Made by a program: the position numbers and the translations under genes. A stretch of 64,000 nt of DNA from Streptosporangium brasiliense. Lineage in GTDB: Bacteria > Actinomycetota > Actinomycetes > Streptosporangiales > Streptosporangiaceae. Positions 16,638 to 25,168 of this stretch are shown here, piece after piece. Below the pieces are notes generated by a model, which was given only the letters and a program-made list of their open reading frames with translations, ran no database searches and was not told the origin of the DNA. How positions within the stretch are numbered: position 1 is the stretch's first letter; the number at the start of each line of letters is the position of its first letter. The stretch spans positions 1,426,001 to 1,490,000 of the forward strand of contig NZ_JAUSRB010000001.1 in the NCBI RefSeq assembly GCF_030811595.1. The letters run 5' to 3'.

Positions 16638-17633
16638 GTGTGGCAGCAGACCGAACCCGAGAAGGCCGGGTTCGCTCCCGACGTGGCCGAGCGGCTCGAC
16701 GCTCTCATCCGGGAGGGGCGGGCACCGGGTCTGCACGGCGTCGTGGTCGCCCGCCACGGCGCTCTGGTCCTGGAGCGCTACGGCAGCGGCACGGACTTCG
16801 CCTGGGGGCGGCCGCTCGGCACGGTGGACTTCGGGCCGGAGACGCTGCACGACATCCGCTCGGTCACCAAGAGCGTCGTCGCGCTGCTGTACGGCGCCGC
16901 GCTCGCCGACGGACTGGTGCCCGAGCCTGACGAGCCGATCCTCCGGCACTTCCCCGAATACCCCGACCTGGCCGCCGATCCCCGGCGGGCCCGGCTGACC
17001 GTCGAGCACGCGCTGACGTTGACGCTCGGCCTGGAGTGGGACGAGAGCAAGCCGTACACCAGCCCGGAGAACAGCGAGATCGGGATGGAGCTGGCGGCGG
17101 ACCGCTACCGGTACGTGCTGGAGCGCCCGATCGTCGGGGAGCCGGGGGCCCGGTGGCACTACAGCGGAGGAGCCGCGGCACTGGTCGGCGGGCTCATCGC
17201 CCGGGGCGCCGGACGCCCGCTGGAGGACTACGCGCGCACCGTGCTCTTCGAGCCGCTCGGCATCGAGTCCTTCGAGTGGATGGCGGGTGACGACGGGGTG
17301 GCCTCGGCGGCCTCCGGGCTGCGGCTGGCCCCGCGCGACCTCGCCGCGATCGGCCAGGCCGTACTGGAGCGCCGGGTGGTCCCGGCGGCCTGGGTCGAGG
17401 AGGTGCTGCGGCCGCGGGTGCCGACCTGGGACGGTTTCTCCTACGGCTACCTGTGGCACGTCGGTCCCGACGGGCGGGCCAGGGCCACGGGAAACGGCGG
17501 TCAGCGGCTCTTCCTCGCCCCCGATCTCGGCCTCGTCGTGGCCGTCACCGCGGGCGGCTACAACAGGGACGACCAGGACACGGCGCCCAGGGCCGTCCTG
17601 GAAGAGGTGGTCCTGCCCGCGCTCAAGTCCTGA
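16638..17633 (+). CDS. Serine hydrolase of the beta-lactamase class C / esterase family
   Basis: 331 residues from GTG 16638, preceded by GGAGG at six nucleotides. SVTK (residues 75-78) is the SXXK nucleophile motif; WHYSGG near 172 is the tyrosine motif with Ser in place of the Asn seen in penicillin-binding enzymes; GNGGQRLFLAP replaces the KTG box. No signal peptide is visible, so it is likely a cytoplasmic esterase or peptidase rather than a secreted beta-lactamase. Confidence 0.85.
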   Translation: MWQQTEPEKAGFAPDVAERLDALIREGRAPGLHGVVVARHGALVLERYGSGTDFAWGRPLGTVDFGPETLHDIRSVTKSVVALLYGAALADGLVPEPDEPILRHFPEYPDLAADPRRARLTVEHALTLTLGLEWDESKPYTSPENSEIGMELAADRYRYVLERPIVGEPGARWHYSGGAAALVGGLIARGAGRPLEDYARTVLFEPLGIESFEWMAGDDGVASAASGLRLAPRDLAAIGQAVLERRVVPAAWVEEVLRPRVPTWDGFSYGYLWHVGPDGRARATGNGGQRLFLAPDLGLVVAVTAGGYNRDDQDTAPRAVLEEVVLPALKS

Positions 17634-17669
17634 CTGCCGTAGCGCGGGCCGGCGCGACGGGCCGTCCTG

Positions 17670-17695
17670 GGCCGGCGGGTGCGCACCCGCCGGCC
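17670..17695 (+). terminator. Perfect 26-bp palindrome downstream of the serine hydrolase
   Basis: GGCCGGCGGGTGC followed directly by its reverse complement, 37 bp after the stop at 17633. A GC-rich hairpin without a U tract, the usual style in high-GC actinobacteria. The remainder of the roughly 310-base gap up to 17942 shows nothing else. Confidence 0.6.
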
Positions 17696-17942
17696 GCCCG
17701 CGCCGGATTTTCTGCGGGCGCCGATCGCCGGGATGAGCTGCTGGAAGGCGCCGGCGCGCGGGGACCGGGCGGCGGGCGTCCGCATGGACCGGATGGGAGC
17801 GGGCAGGCTCCGAGGGCCCGTCGGAAGATCATCGCGGTGGAACCGCCGTGATCGTCGTCCGCGACGGGGCGGGTGCGCGATGATCTCGTATCGCCTCAGG
17901 CCGGCGGGCGTTCAACCGGAACACCGTAGACGGGAGGACATG

Positions 17943-18815
17943 GTGACACCGACCAACCATGACAGGCCGGACGGGCGGGAGCCGATCGGAACGGGCGGGG
18001 CACGCAGGAGCGTCCCACGGCCGCTGATCGTCGCCACGACTGTGGCGTTGCTGGCGTCGGGTGGCCTCGGGGTGGCCACGGCGGCGTCGGCGACGCCCGC
18101 GCCGCCGCCGGCGGAGACGCCCACCCCGACGGCGACGGCCAGCCAGACGCCCACCGGGACACCGACCGCAACACCCACCGAGACGCCGACGGAGACCCCC
18201 GCTCCCACGCCCACCGCCACGGCGTCGCCCACCGCGCACCCCCTGGAGTTCATCGGTGCCGTGCACGGGGAGTTCCTGGCCGGGACGGAGGACCCGTGCG
18301 TGTTCGTCACGGTGTTCGCCCAGACCGGCGAGGCGACCACGGTGACCGAAGAGTCGATCACCGTACGGAGCCGCGACGGCTTCGAGCAGGCGTACACGGT
18401 CACCGACGACACCCGCGTCGTGGCGGGCAGGCGCGGCAACAGCGAGGTCAGGCAGGGTGACTGGGTGGCCCTGACCGCCACGCGCGAGGGAGAGGCGGCC
18501 ACGGCCGCCTATGTCTACGACCTGTCGCGGCCGAGCAGGAAGATCCGGCACGGCAACGGCTGGTGGTACTCCCGGCAGGGATGGCCCGGCACGGTCAAGT
18601 GGCGGCCCCCGGCGTCCTGTCCCACACCGCCGCAGACCCCGGTCCCGACCCCCACGGTGACCGACACCCCCACCGTTCCGCCGGTCCCCACCCCGACGGA
18701 CCCGGCCCCCACCCCGACGGCTCCGGAGACGCCCGTCCCCACCCCGACGGCTCCGGGGACCCCGATCCCGACCCCGACCCCGACGGCCACCGCGACCCCG
18801 GCCCTCAACCCCTGA
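17943..18815 (+). CDS. Secreted protein with DUF5666-like domain between Pro/Thr-rich linkers
   Basis: 290 residues. GTG 17943 has GGGAGG five bases upstream; the ATG at 17940 is too close to it. The N-terminus has basic residues (ARRSVPR) and a hydrophobic segment ending ATAASA, a signal peptide. Then follow about 40 residues of Pro/Thr repeats, a compact domain of about 100 residues (GAVHGEFLAG to AAYVYDLSRP) resembling DUF5666 beta-rich modules, and a second Pro/Thr repeat tail to the C-terminus. The linkers suggest a cell-wall-spanning or glycosylated exported protein. No enzyme motif is visible. Confidence 0.72.
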   Translation: MTPTNHDRPDGREPIGTGGARRSVPRPLIVATTVALLASGGLGVATAASATPAPPPAETPTPTATASQTPTGTPTATPTETPTETPAPTPTATASPTAHPLEFIGAVHGEFLAGTEDPCVFVTVFAQTGEATTVTEESITVRSRDGFEQAYTVTDDTRVVAGRRGNSEVRQGDWVALTATREGEAATAAYVYDLSRPSRKIRHGNGWWYSRQGWPGTVKWRPPASCPTPPQTPVPTPTVTDTPTVPPVPTPTDPAPTPTAPETPVPTPTAPGTPIPTPTPTATATPALNP

Positions 18816-18842
18816 GTGTCCGCTCCTGACCGGACACCGGCG

Positions 18843-18881
18843 CGCCGGCCCGGGCACGGCCTCCCCGTGTCCGGGCCGGCG
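18843..18881. terminator. Strong hairpin between converging genes
   Basis: 17-bp arms (18843-18859 and 18865-18881) with a single G-T wobble around the loop CCTCC, 28 bp after the stop at 18815 and before the converging AraC gene. Confidence 0.75.
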
Positions 18882-18887
18882 CACCCG

Positions 18888-19003
18888 GCGTCACCCTCCA
18901 CGCGTGCCCGGGCCGTCGTGACCCTCGCACGTGTTCGGGCCGTCGTGTCCGGCGTCACCCCAACGCGTGTCCGAGCCGGCGTCACCCCCACGCGCGCCCG
19001 GCG
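18888..19003. repeat. Degenerate tandem repeats, about 28 bp, four copies
   Basis: Four imperfect units built on GTCACCC - CACGCGTG - CCGGGCC follow the hairpin and reach almost to the end of the AraC gene. They are non-coding as far as can be seen. Confidence 0.6.
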
Positions 19004-19040
19004 GCGGCCGGGCGCCGCGCGGGCACCGAAGACCGTGGGG

Positions 19041-19946
19041 TCAGCGGAGCGCGGCCCGGCTCGGCGGTACGCCGCGGACCCGCTTGAACGCGGCGCTGAA
19101 GCCGAACGCGTCGGCGTAGCCGACCTTCTCGGCGGCGGCCGCCACCGTCACCCCCGGCCGCCGCAGCAGGTCGGCGGCCAGCTCCATCCGCCACTCGGTC
19201 AGGTAGGCCAGGGGCGGCCGGCCGACCAGGGCGGCGAACCGGCGGGCGAACGCCGCCCGTGACATGCCCACGGCCTCCGCCAGCGACGCCACCGACCAGG
19301 GGGCGCCCGGCCGGTCGTGGACCAGCCGCAGGGCCCGGCCGATCTGCGGATCGGCCAGCGCCGCGTACCACGCCGGCGTCCCGGCCTCCGGACGGGCGAA
19401 CCAGGCCCGCACCAGCAGCACCAGCAGCAGGTCGAGCAGCCGGTCCAGCGCCACCTGCGAGCCGGGCTCCGAGCCGGTGACCTCCGCGCTGATCAGGTCG
19501 AGCGCGGGCGCCGGCCGTACGTCGTCACCCGGGACGACCAGCAGCTCGGGCAGGGCCGACAGCAGCCGCGCCGACAGGTCGCCCGCCATCCGGTAGGCGC
19601 CCGTCACCAGCAGCGCCTCGCCGCCGGCGGCCCCGTAGGCGTCGGGGCCCGGCCCCACCACGTCACCCTCGCACTCCTCGCCGTACACGGTCACGGCCGG
19701 CGCCGTGGCGGGGGAGTCGGCGATCACGTACGGCCGGCCGCCCTTGACCAGCGCGACATCGCCCGGCCGCAGCGGCCGGGCCCGGCCGTCGGCGCCGGTG
19801 ACCCACGCCCGGCCGCGCACCATCGTCGCCACCGACAGCGGCGTCGACACGGCGAACTTGATCCCCCACGGAGGAGAGGCGATCGACCGGCCGAACGCCG
19901 CCCCCCGCGCCCGCACACCGGTGAGCAGGTCCCCGATCACGTCCAT
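19041..19946 (-). CDS. AraC family regulator with cupin-type ligand domain
   Basis: 301 residues. Residues 1-175 match the AraC-associated cupin domain (GIKFAVSTPLSVATMVRG, then LRPGDVALVKGGRPYVIAD), and residues 200-300 hold two helix-turn-helix motifs (SVASLAEAVGMSRAAFARRF; TVAAAAEKVGYADAFGFSAA). Relatives sense small molecules and control oxidoreductases or transporters. It lies at the end of an iron-siderophore importer operon in the same direction, with direct repeats just upstream of its start that suit an AraC-type operator. Its target could be itself, the importer, or a gene elsewhere. Confidence 0.87.
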   Translation of the reverse strand: MDVIGDLLTGVRARGAAFGRSIASPPWGIKFAVSTPLSVATMVRGRAWVTGADGRARPLRPGDVALVKGGRPYVIADSPATAPAVTVYGEECEGDVVGPGPDAYGAAGGEALLVTGAYRMAGDLSARLLSALPELLVVPGDDVRPAPALDLISAEVTGSEPGSQVALDRLLDLLLVLLVRAWFARPEAGTPAWYAALADPQIGRALRLVHDRPGAPWSVASLAEAVGMSRAAFARRFAALVGRPPLAYLTEWRMELAADLLRRPGVTVAAAAEKVGYADAFGFSAAFKRVRGVPPSRAALR

Positions 19947-19997
19947 GGACGGACTCCTATGCGATGCGCGTCATGCCCAGGCAAGCGTCTCACATCA

Positions 19998-20048
19998 GGG
20001 TGACCGAGTGGATCACATGACTCGGGGTGACCGGCTGGATCACATGAC
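19998..20048. promoter_or_regulatory. Direct-repeated imperfect palindrome upstream of the AraC gene
   Basis: Two 24-bp copies (19998-20021 and 20025-20048) differ at two central positions and are 27 bp apart. Each contains GTGACC - 4 nt - GGATCAC. They sit about 50-100 bp upstream of the AraC start. AraC proteins typically bind direct repeats, so autoregulation is a reasonable inference. Confidence 0.55.
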
Positions 20049-20124
20049 GATCCCCGTACCGGGCGGGACCGGTAGGACCGGACGCCGTGCCGCCACCCAC
20101 CCGCGCCCCTCGGCCACGACGTCC

Positions 20125-20949
20125 TCAGGGCCGGCGGGAGTGAGGGACCACCATCGGGGTGGACGTCCGGGGATCGGGCACGATGTCGCACGCCAGCCGG
20201 AAGACGTCCTCGACCAGTCGCGGGGTCAGCACCTCCGACGGCGGCCCCTCGGCGAACACCCGCCCCTCGTTCATCACGATCAGGTGGGAGGCGAAGCGGG
20301 CGGCCTGGTTGAGGTCGTGCAGGACGGCGACGACGGTCTTGCCGTCCTCGTGCAGCTCGCGGCAGAGCTCCAGCAGCTCGTACTGGTGGGAGATGTCGAG
20401 GAAGGTGGTCGGCTCGTCGAGCAGCAGGAGGTCCGTCTGCTGCGCGAGCACCATGGCGATCCACGCGCGCTGGCGCTGACCGCCGGACAGCTCGCTCGCC
20501 CGCGCCTCGGAGAGCCCGTGCATGCCCGTCCGTTCGAGGGCGGAGCCGATCGCGGTGTCGTCGTCGGGCGACCACTGACGGAGCAGCGTGTGGTGCGGAT
20601 AGCGGCCACGCCGTACCAGGCCGCCCACGGTGATGCCGTCGGGCGCGATCGGGTTCTGCGGCAGCAGGGCCACGTGGCGGGCGGCCTCCTTCCCCCGGTA
20701 CGACCAGATGTCCCGGCCGTGGAGCAGGACGCGTCCGCGTCCGGGTCTCAGGGTGCGGGCGAGTGCCTTGAGCAGGGTCGACTTGCCGCACCCGTTCGGT
20801 CCGATGATCATGGTGAACCCGCCGTGCGGGATGTCGAGGCTGACGTCGCGCACGACAGGGGCGCCGCCGTAGGAGATCGTCACGTCCCGTGCGCCCAGTC
20901 CGGTCTCGCGTGGCACTGCCCGGCTGCTCATAGGCTTCCTTTTCTCCAT
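20125..20949 (-). CDS. Iron-siderophore ABC transporter ATP-binding protein
   Basis: 274 residues with the FepC/FecE layout: Walker A GPNGCGKST, Q-loop LLPQNP, signature LSGGQRQRAWIA, Walker B LLLLDEPTTFLD and switch histidine VLHDLNQAARF. It powers ferric-siderophore import through the two FecCD permeases encoded upstream. Its start overlaps the second permease by 22 nt. It is the last gene of the four-gene operon under the iron box at 24199. Confidence 0.94.
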   Translation of the reverse strand: MEKRKPMSSRAVPRETGLGARDVTISYGGAPVVRDVSLDIPHGGFTMIIGPNGCGKSTLLKALARTLRPGRGRVLLHGRDIWSYRGKEAARHVALLPQNPIAPDGITVGGLVRRGRYPHHTLLRQWSPDDDTAIGSALERTGMHGLSEARASELSGGQRQRAWIAMVLAQQTDLLLLDEPTTFLDISHQYELLELCRELHEDGKTVVAVLHDLNQAARFASHLIVMNEGRVFAEGPPSEVLTPRLVEDVFRLACDIVPDPRTSTPMVVPHSRRP

Positions 20950-21980
20950 TCGCGGGTCAGCAGATATCCCAGGTAGAGCCCGCCGACGGCCAGCGTGTAG
21001 ATGCCGACGGGCAGGTTGCCCGGGATCGGCGACTGCTGCGCGGCGAGGTCGGCGAGCACCAGCAGCAGCGCGCCGACGAGTGTGGACAGCGTCAGATGCG
21101 GGCCCGGCCCGCGGGTGAGCCGTCTGGCGATCTGCGGGGCGGTCAGGGCGACGAACGCGATGGGCCCGGCGACGGCGACGGCGCCGGCCGACAGGACGAT
21201 CGACAGCGTGACGGCGACGGCCCGGGTCCGCTCCGGTTCGGCGCCGAGCCCGGCGGCGAGCCCGTCACCCAGCTCGGAGATGTCGAGACGCCGGGCGATG
21301 AGCGCGACGAGCGGCGCCACGGCCAGGAGGATCACCCAGACCGTGGCGGCGTGCTCCCACGAGCGTGCCGCCAGGCTGCCGTTGACGTAGGCGGTGAGAA
21401 CGGTGGCCTTGTCCCGCTCCACGGCGTAGACGACGTACTGGATGAACGCCGTGGAGATCGAGTGGACGCCGATGCCCGCGACGACGAGGCGGCCGGGGTT
21501 ACGGAATCCGGTCCCGGTCGACACGTACACCAGCGCCATGGCGATCACGGCGCCGGCCAGGGCGCCGGCGGGCGCCGGCAGCACGCCGGGCAGGAGCAGC
21601 ACGGCGACCGCGGCGCCCGCCCCGGCGCCGGCGCTCAGCCCGATCACGTCCGGACTGCCGAGCGGGTTGCGGGTGACCGTCTGGAACAGCGCTCCCGACA
21701 GGCCGAGCGCGGCTCCGACGCCGACGGCCACGCTCAGGCGCGGGCCGCGCAGCCGCTCCAGCACGAACGCCTGTTTCCCCTCGGCGCCCCCGGTGAGAGC
21801 GCCCACCAGGTCGCCGAGGGGGATGCCGAGCCGTCCGAGCGTCAGCGTGGCGACGGCGGCGGCGACGACGAGCGACACGGTGACGGTCCCGGCGATGACG
21901 GGGATGCGCGCGGCGGGGATCGCCACCGCGCGGCCGATCGTGACGTAGCCGCGCGGGGACGCGGGGCGGGTCCGTGTCAT
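20928..21980 (-). CDS. Iron-siderophore ABC transporter permease (FecCD family)
   Basis: 350 residues from the ATG at 21980, which overlaps the preceding permease by 4 nt; upstream open frame to 22946 is antisense-style shadow of that permease. About nine to ten membrane segments, with the family blocks GRLRGPRLSVAVGVGAALGLSGALFQTVTRNPLGSPDVIG (in the first third, family start motif) and PIAFVALTAPQIARRL near the C-terminus, the loop that contacts the ATPase. It pairs with the product of 21977-23014. Confidence 0.93.
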   Translation of the reverse strand: MTRTRPASPRGYVTIGRAVAIPAARIPVIAGTVTVSLVVAAAVATLTLGRLGIPLGDLVGALTGGAEGKQAFVLERLRGPRLSVAVGVGAALGLSGALFQTVTRNPLGSPDVIGLSAGAGAGAAVAVLLLPGVLPAPAGALAGAVIAMALVYVSTGTGFRNPGRLVVAGIGVHSISTAFIQYVVYAVERDKATVLTAYVNGSLAARSWEHAATVWVILLAVAPLVALIARRLDISELGDGLAAGLGAEPERTRAVAVTLSIVLSAGAVAVAGPIAFVALTAPQIARRLTRGPGPHLTLSTLVGALLLVLADLAAQQSPIPGNLPVGIYTLAVGGLYLGYLLTREWRKGSL

Positions 21981-23014
21981 GCGGTGCCCCTCATCCGGCG
22001 TACGGCCAGCAGCAGCGCCGGCGCCCCGACGAGCGCGGTCACCACGCCGACCATCAGTTCCTGCGGGCGCAGGACCACGCGGCCCGCGACGTCCGCCAGC
22101 AGCAGCAGGGCGGGGCCGACGATGGCCGAGAACGCGATCTGCACGCGGATGTCGACGCCGACGAGCGCCCTGACGATGTGCGGGACGGCCAGGCCGACGA
22201 AGGCGATGGGACCGACCGCCGCGGTCGCCGCCGTGCTCAGCAGCGTCGCCGCCAGGAGCCCGCCCGAACGCGTCAGCGCGGGGTTGGCGCCGAGCGCCGA
22301 GGCGGACTCGTCGCCGAGCGCGAGCGTGTTGAGAGCCGGCCCCAGCAGTACGGCGAGCAGCAGGCCGAGGGCGGCCGGCGGCAGGACCGACACCAGGACC
22401 TCGAAGTCCCGTCCGCCCAGCGCGCCGACCACCCAGTAGCGGTAGCCGTCGAAGACCTGCGGCTTGCTCAGCGCCACCGCCTGGACGTAGGCCGTCAGGA
22501 TCGCCGAGACGACCGCGCCGGCCAGGACGAGCCGCGCCGGCCCGGCGCCGGAGCCCGCCGAACCGATGACATGGACCAGGAGTCCCGCCAGGAGCGCCCC
22601 CGGCAGGGCCCACCACACGGCGGCCGACTGGCCGGACGCGCCGAGGAAGGCCAGGGCGGTGACGATGGCGGCGGACGCGCCCCCGGTGATGCCGAGGAGC
22701 CCGGGGTCGGCGAGGGGATTGCGGGTGACGCCCTGCATGAGCGTACCCGCGACGGCCAGGCCGAGGCCGGCGAGCAGGCCGAGCGCGGTCCGCGGGTAGC
22801 GGCTCTCGACGACCGCGGCGGTGTTGGGGTCCGCGGTGCCGGCCAGGACGTCCAGGACGTCCGGGAGCGAGGTGGGATGGCTGCCGAACGCGACGCTCGC
22901 GAGCATGGCGAGCGCGAGTACGGCGAGTCCGATGACCAGGGAACACGCCAGCCGGGCGGCGCCGGCGCGCGGGGCGCCGGCGCCGCCCGGCAGGGCATGG
23001 GTGGCGGTGCTCAT
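21977..23014 (-). CDS. Iron-siderophore ABC transporter permease (FecCD family)
   Basis: 345 residues, start 16 bp after the binding-protein gene. Multiple membrane segments and the FecCD motifs GTLMQGVTRNPLADPGLLG and GPIAFVGLAVPHIVRALVG. It forms the heterodimeric membrane channel with the next gene product. The mild Ala/Gly-rich N-terminus (GGAGAPRAGAARLA) is cytoplasmic. Confidence 0.93.
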   Translation of the reverse strand: MSTATHALPGGAGAPRAGAARLACSLVIGLAVLALAMLASVAFGSHPTSLPDVLDVLAGTADPNTAAVVESRYPRTALGLLAGLGLAVAGTLMQGVTRNPLADPGLLGITGGASAAIVTALAFLGASGQSAAVWWALPGALLAGLLVHVIGSAGSGAGPARLVLAGAVVSAILTAYVQAVALSKPQVFDGYRYWVVGALGGRDFEVLVSVLPPAALGLLLAVLLGPALNTLALGDESASALGANPALTRSGGLLAATLLSTAATAAVGPIAFVGLAVPHIVRALVGVDIRVQIAFSAIVGPALLLLADVAGRVVLRPQELMVGVVTALVGAPALLLAVRRMRGTA

Positions 23015-23030
23015 CGAGGAGCCGGGGATC

Positions 23031-24080
23031 TCAGCGGTCGATGGTGGCGACGGCCTTGTCGATCAGCGGCAGGTAGCGGTCGATCACCCACGGCACGGTG
23101 AGCGGGTTGATGATCGACGACGCGGTGACGAACGGGGTGTCGTCGCTGGAGACGACGCCGCCGCGCCTGACCGCGGGGATCGCCGCGTACAGCTTCTGCG
23201 CCTCGATCTCCTTGCGGGTCTTCTCGTCGGTGTAGAAGGTGAAGACCAGGTCGCTGCCGGCGAGCTTCTGCGCGTTCTCCAGGCCGATGAGGGCGGAGTC
23301 GGTGCCCTCGGTCTCCTTGAAGGAGTTCACGACGGGGTCGACGGTGAGCCCGAGCGAGGAGACCATCTCGACCCGCTGTTCCTCGGGCTTGAACACGCCG
23401 AGGGTGCCGGGGCCGGTGGTGTAGATGTAGGAGAAGGTGACGTCCTTGTACCGGGGCCGGGTCGCGGCCGCGTCGGCGAGCTGCTTCCTGACCTTCGAGA
23501 TCAGCGGCTGGGCCTCGGCGGGCCTGCCCAGCGCCTTGGAGATGATCTCGATCTGCTGGTCCCAGTTCGTGCTCCACGGCAGGTCCGGGTAGGCCACGGT
23601 CGGCGCGATGCCCGACAGGACGGAGTACTGCTCCTTCGTGATGCCGGACCAGGGCGCCAGGATCACGTCCGGGTCGAGTTCGACGATCGTGTCGAAGTCG
23701 ATGTCCTCGCCGCCGGCGAACTGCTTCGGCAGCGTGCCGCCGGCCTTGGTCACCGCCTCGTGGATCCACGGCAGGTAGCCGGTCTTGTCACTGCCCCAGG
23801 CGTAGCTCTCGATCCCCACCGGCGTGAAGCCGAGCGCGATCGCGGTCTCGGCCGACCCCTGCCCGAGGGTGACGACGCGCTGGGGCTGCTGCGTGATCTT
23901 CGCCTGGCCCAGCGCGCTGTCGATCGTGACCGGGAACGCGGAGCCGCCGGTCCCCGCCGGCGCCGCGGCGGCGGGCTTCTCCTCGGCCGCGGAGCAACCG
24001 CCGAGGGCGAGGGCGGCCGCGGCGACGACTGCTGAGAGGGAGAGCGCACGGCGGCGCGCGCGGGCGAACCTGAACGGCAT
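23031..24080 (-). CDS. Iron-siderophore-binding lipoprotein
   Basis: 349 residues from the ATG at 24080, preceded by AAGGA at seven bases; the longer start at 24116 has no such site. Signal peptide with lipobox LGGC (Cys29), so it is anchored outside the membrane. The remainder is a type III periplasmic binding fold: residues around QPQRVVTLGQGSAETAIALG, DPDVILAPWSG and the long connecting helix. It delivers ferric siderophore to the FecCD permeases. First gene of the operon; the iron box at 24199-24217 predicts derepression under iron limitation. Confidence 0.93.
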   Translation of the reverse strand: MPFRFARARRRALSLSAVVAAAALALGGCSAAEEKPAAAAPAGTGGSAFPVTIDSALGQAKITQQPQRVVTLGQGSAETAIALGFTPVGIESYAWGSDKTGYLPWIHEAVTKAGGTLPKQFAGGEDIDFDTIVELDPDVILAPWSGITKEQYSVLSGIAPTVAYPDLPWSTNWDQQIEIISKALGRPAEAQPLISKVRKQLADAAATRPRYKDVTFSYIYTTGPGTLGVFKPEEQRVEMVSSLGLTVDPVVNSFKETEGTDSALIGLENAQKLAGSDLVFTFYTDEKTRKEIEAQKLYAAIPAVRRGGVVSSDDTPFVTASSIINPLTVPWVIDRYLPLIDKAVATIDR

Positions 24081-24198
24081 CGGTGAATCCTTGTGCTTCA
24101 TGGGCCGCGCGGCCACGCCCGGCCGCCGCGGGGGACGGCTGGATCGAGGATCGGGCCGAGGCGGGAGGCCGCGCGGGTCGCAGCCCGAGCTTTCGAAG

Positions 24199-24217
24199 TT
24201 AGGTAAGACTAACCTAT
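24199..24217 (-). promoter_or_regulatory. Iron box (DmdR/IdeR-type operator)
   Basis: TTAGGTAAGACTAACCTAT matches the actinobacterial iron-box consensus (TTAGGTTAGGCTAACCTAA) at nearly all positions. It lies about 120 bp upstream of the siderophore-binding lipoprotein start in an otherwise AT-enriched promoter stretch. Iron-loaded DmdR/IdeR should block the operon here. Confidence 0.85.
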
Positions 24218-24383
24218 CTAATCTCCGATCCTCAATCCGCCCGACGCCGCGGGCCGGCCCGGCCGTCTCTCGCCGATCGCGGTGAACCTGGTCCGGCGGC
24301 AGTCCACCGCCCGGTCCGCCACCCGGCCGTGACCGCGCCGCCCGAGCCCGCGCGGGGACGTCTCCCCGGGGCCGTGCCGGAGG

Positions 24384-24803
24384 TCACCCGCAGGAGATAC
24401 CGAGCTGGGCGTGCAACTCCGACTGGTCGTAGTAGAGGCGCAGGCTCACGATGAGCCCGTCCTCGACCACGCAGACGTAACAGCAGCGCAGCGACACCGA
24501 GCGGCCCGTCGCCGCGATCTCCCGGCCATCGGGTAACACGTACGGTCCCTTGTGGGTGCCGACCATCAGCAGCTCGTCGATCGCCGCGTCGCCGACGTCG
24601 AACGACTCCGTGACCACCGCGCGGACGTCCGGAAAGGCCTCCCAGAACTGCTCCAAGTACGAGGCGAGCTCTTCGCGCCCCTGGGACAGGCCCTCCGGGC
24701 TGACGGTCACCCCGGTCGGGCTGACGGTGCGCAGCAGCGCGTCCAGGTCGTGATCGTTGAACGCGGCGGTGTATCCGTCGCGCACCTGCCGGGCATCGGT
24801 CAT
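24384..24803 (-). CDS. SnoaL-like / nuclear transport factor 2-fold protein
   Basis: 139 residues, one compact alpha+beta barrel. The pattern YTAAFNDHDLDALLRTVSPT followed by LEQFWEAFPDVRAVV and a C-terminal DGLIVSLRLYYDQ strand is that of SnoaL/ketosteroid-isomerase-like ester cyclase relatives. Such proteins range from polyketide cyclases to unknown roles. No polyketide genes are near, so only the fold can be asserted. Confidence 0.8.
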   Translation of the reverse strand: MTDARQVRDGYTAAFNDHDLDALLRTVSPTGVTVSPEGLSQGREELASYLEQFWEAFPDVRAVVTESFDVGDAAIDELLMVGTHKGPYVLPDGREIAATGRSVSLRCCYVCVVEDGLIVSLRLYYDQSELHAQLGISCG

Positions 24804-25168
24804 GGTGTCGCCCTCCTCCCCGCGAGTGGACGCACGCGACGCGGCTGCTCCCTCAGGCCGGTCGCCTCTCGAAGGAGGCCCGCTGCGCCGATCACCACGA
24901 CGGCTGATGCGAACACCTCACGGAACCCGCTAATCCCGAGCATATGACCAGGGTGGCTCGGCCGGCATCAGCGCGTCCGCCGGCCGCCGACGGCGTCTTC
25001 GGTGTTCAGCGGGGTAGATACCGGCCGTACGGACGTTCCGCCGGCCCTCCCGCGGCAGGAGGGACGCGAGACGGGCCACGGTGCGGACCGTCGCGGGACG
25101 GAGGCCGAGAGCATGCCACGGGGGAGTCGGAGAGTCTCCGGGCCCGAGCGGTCCGGTGGGTCGGCTGG
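24804..25168. other. Gap with no recognisable gene
   Basis: About 365 bases between the divergent SnoaL-like and glycosyltransferase genes. Open frames here run into the glycosyltransferase but encode Arg/Gly-rich sequence without family features. No clear operator, hairpin or RNA gene is visible. It presumably holds both promoters. Confidence 0.5.

Noticed and set aside
17679-17942. N-terminal extension of the secreted Pro/Thr protein
   Set aside because: It would place 88 unconserved Arg-rich residues before the signal peptide; the GTG at 17943 has the proper ribosome binding site.
20125-24080. Siderophore biosynthesis cluster around the importer
   Set aside because: Only the importer, an AraC regulator and the iron box are present; no NRPS or NIS synthetase is seen.
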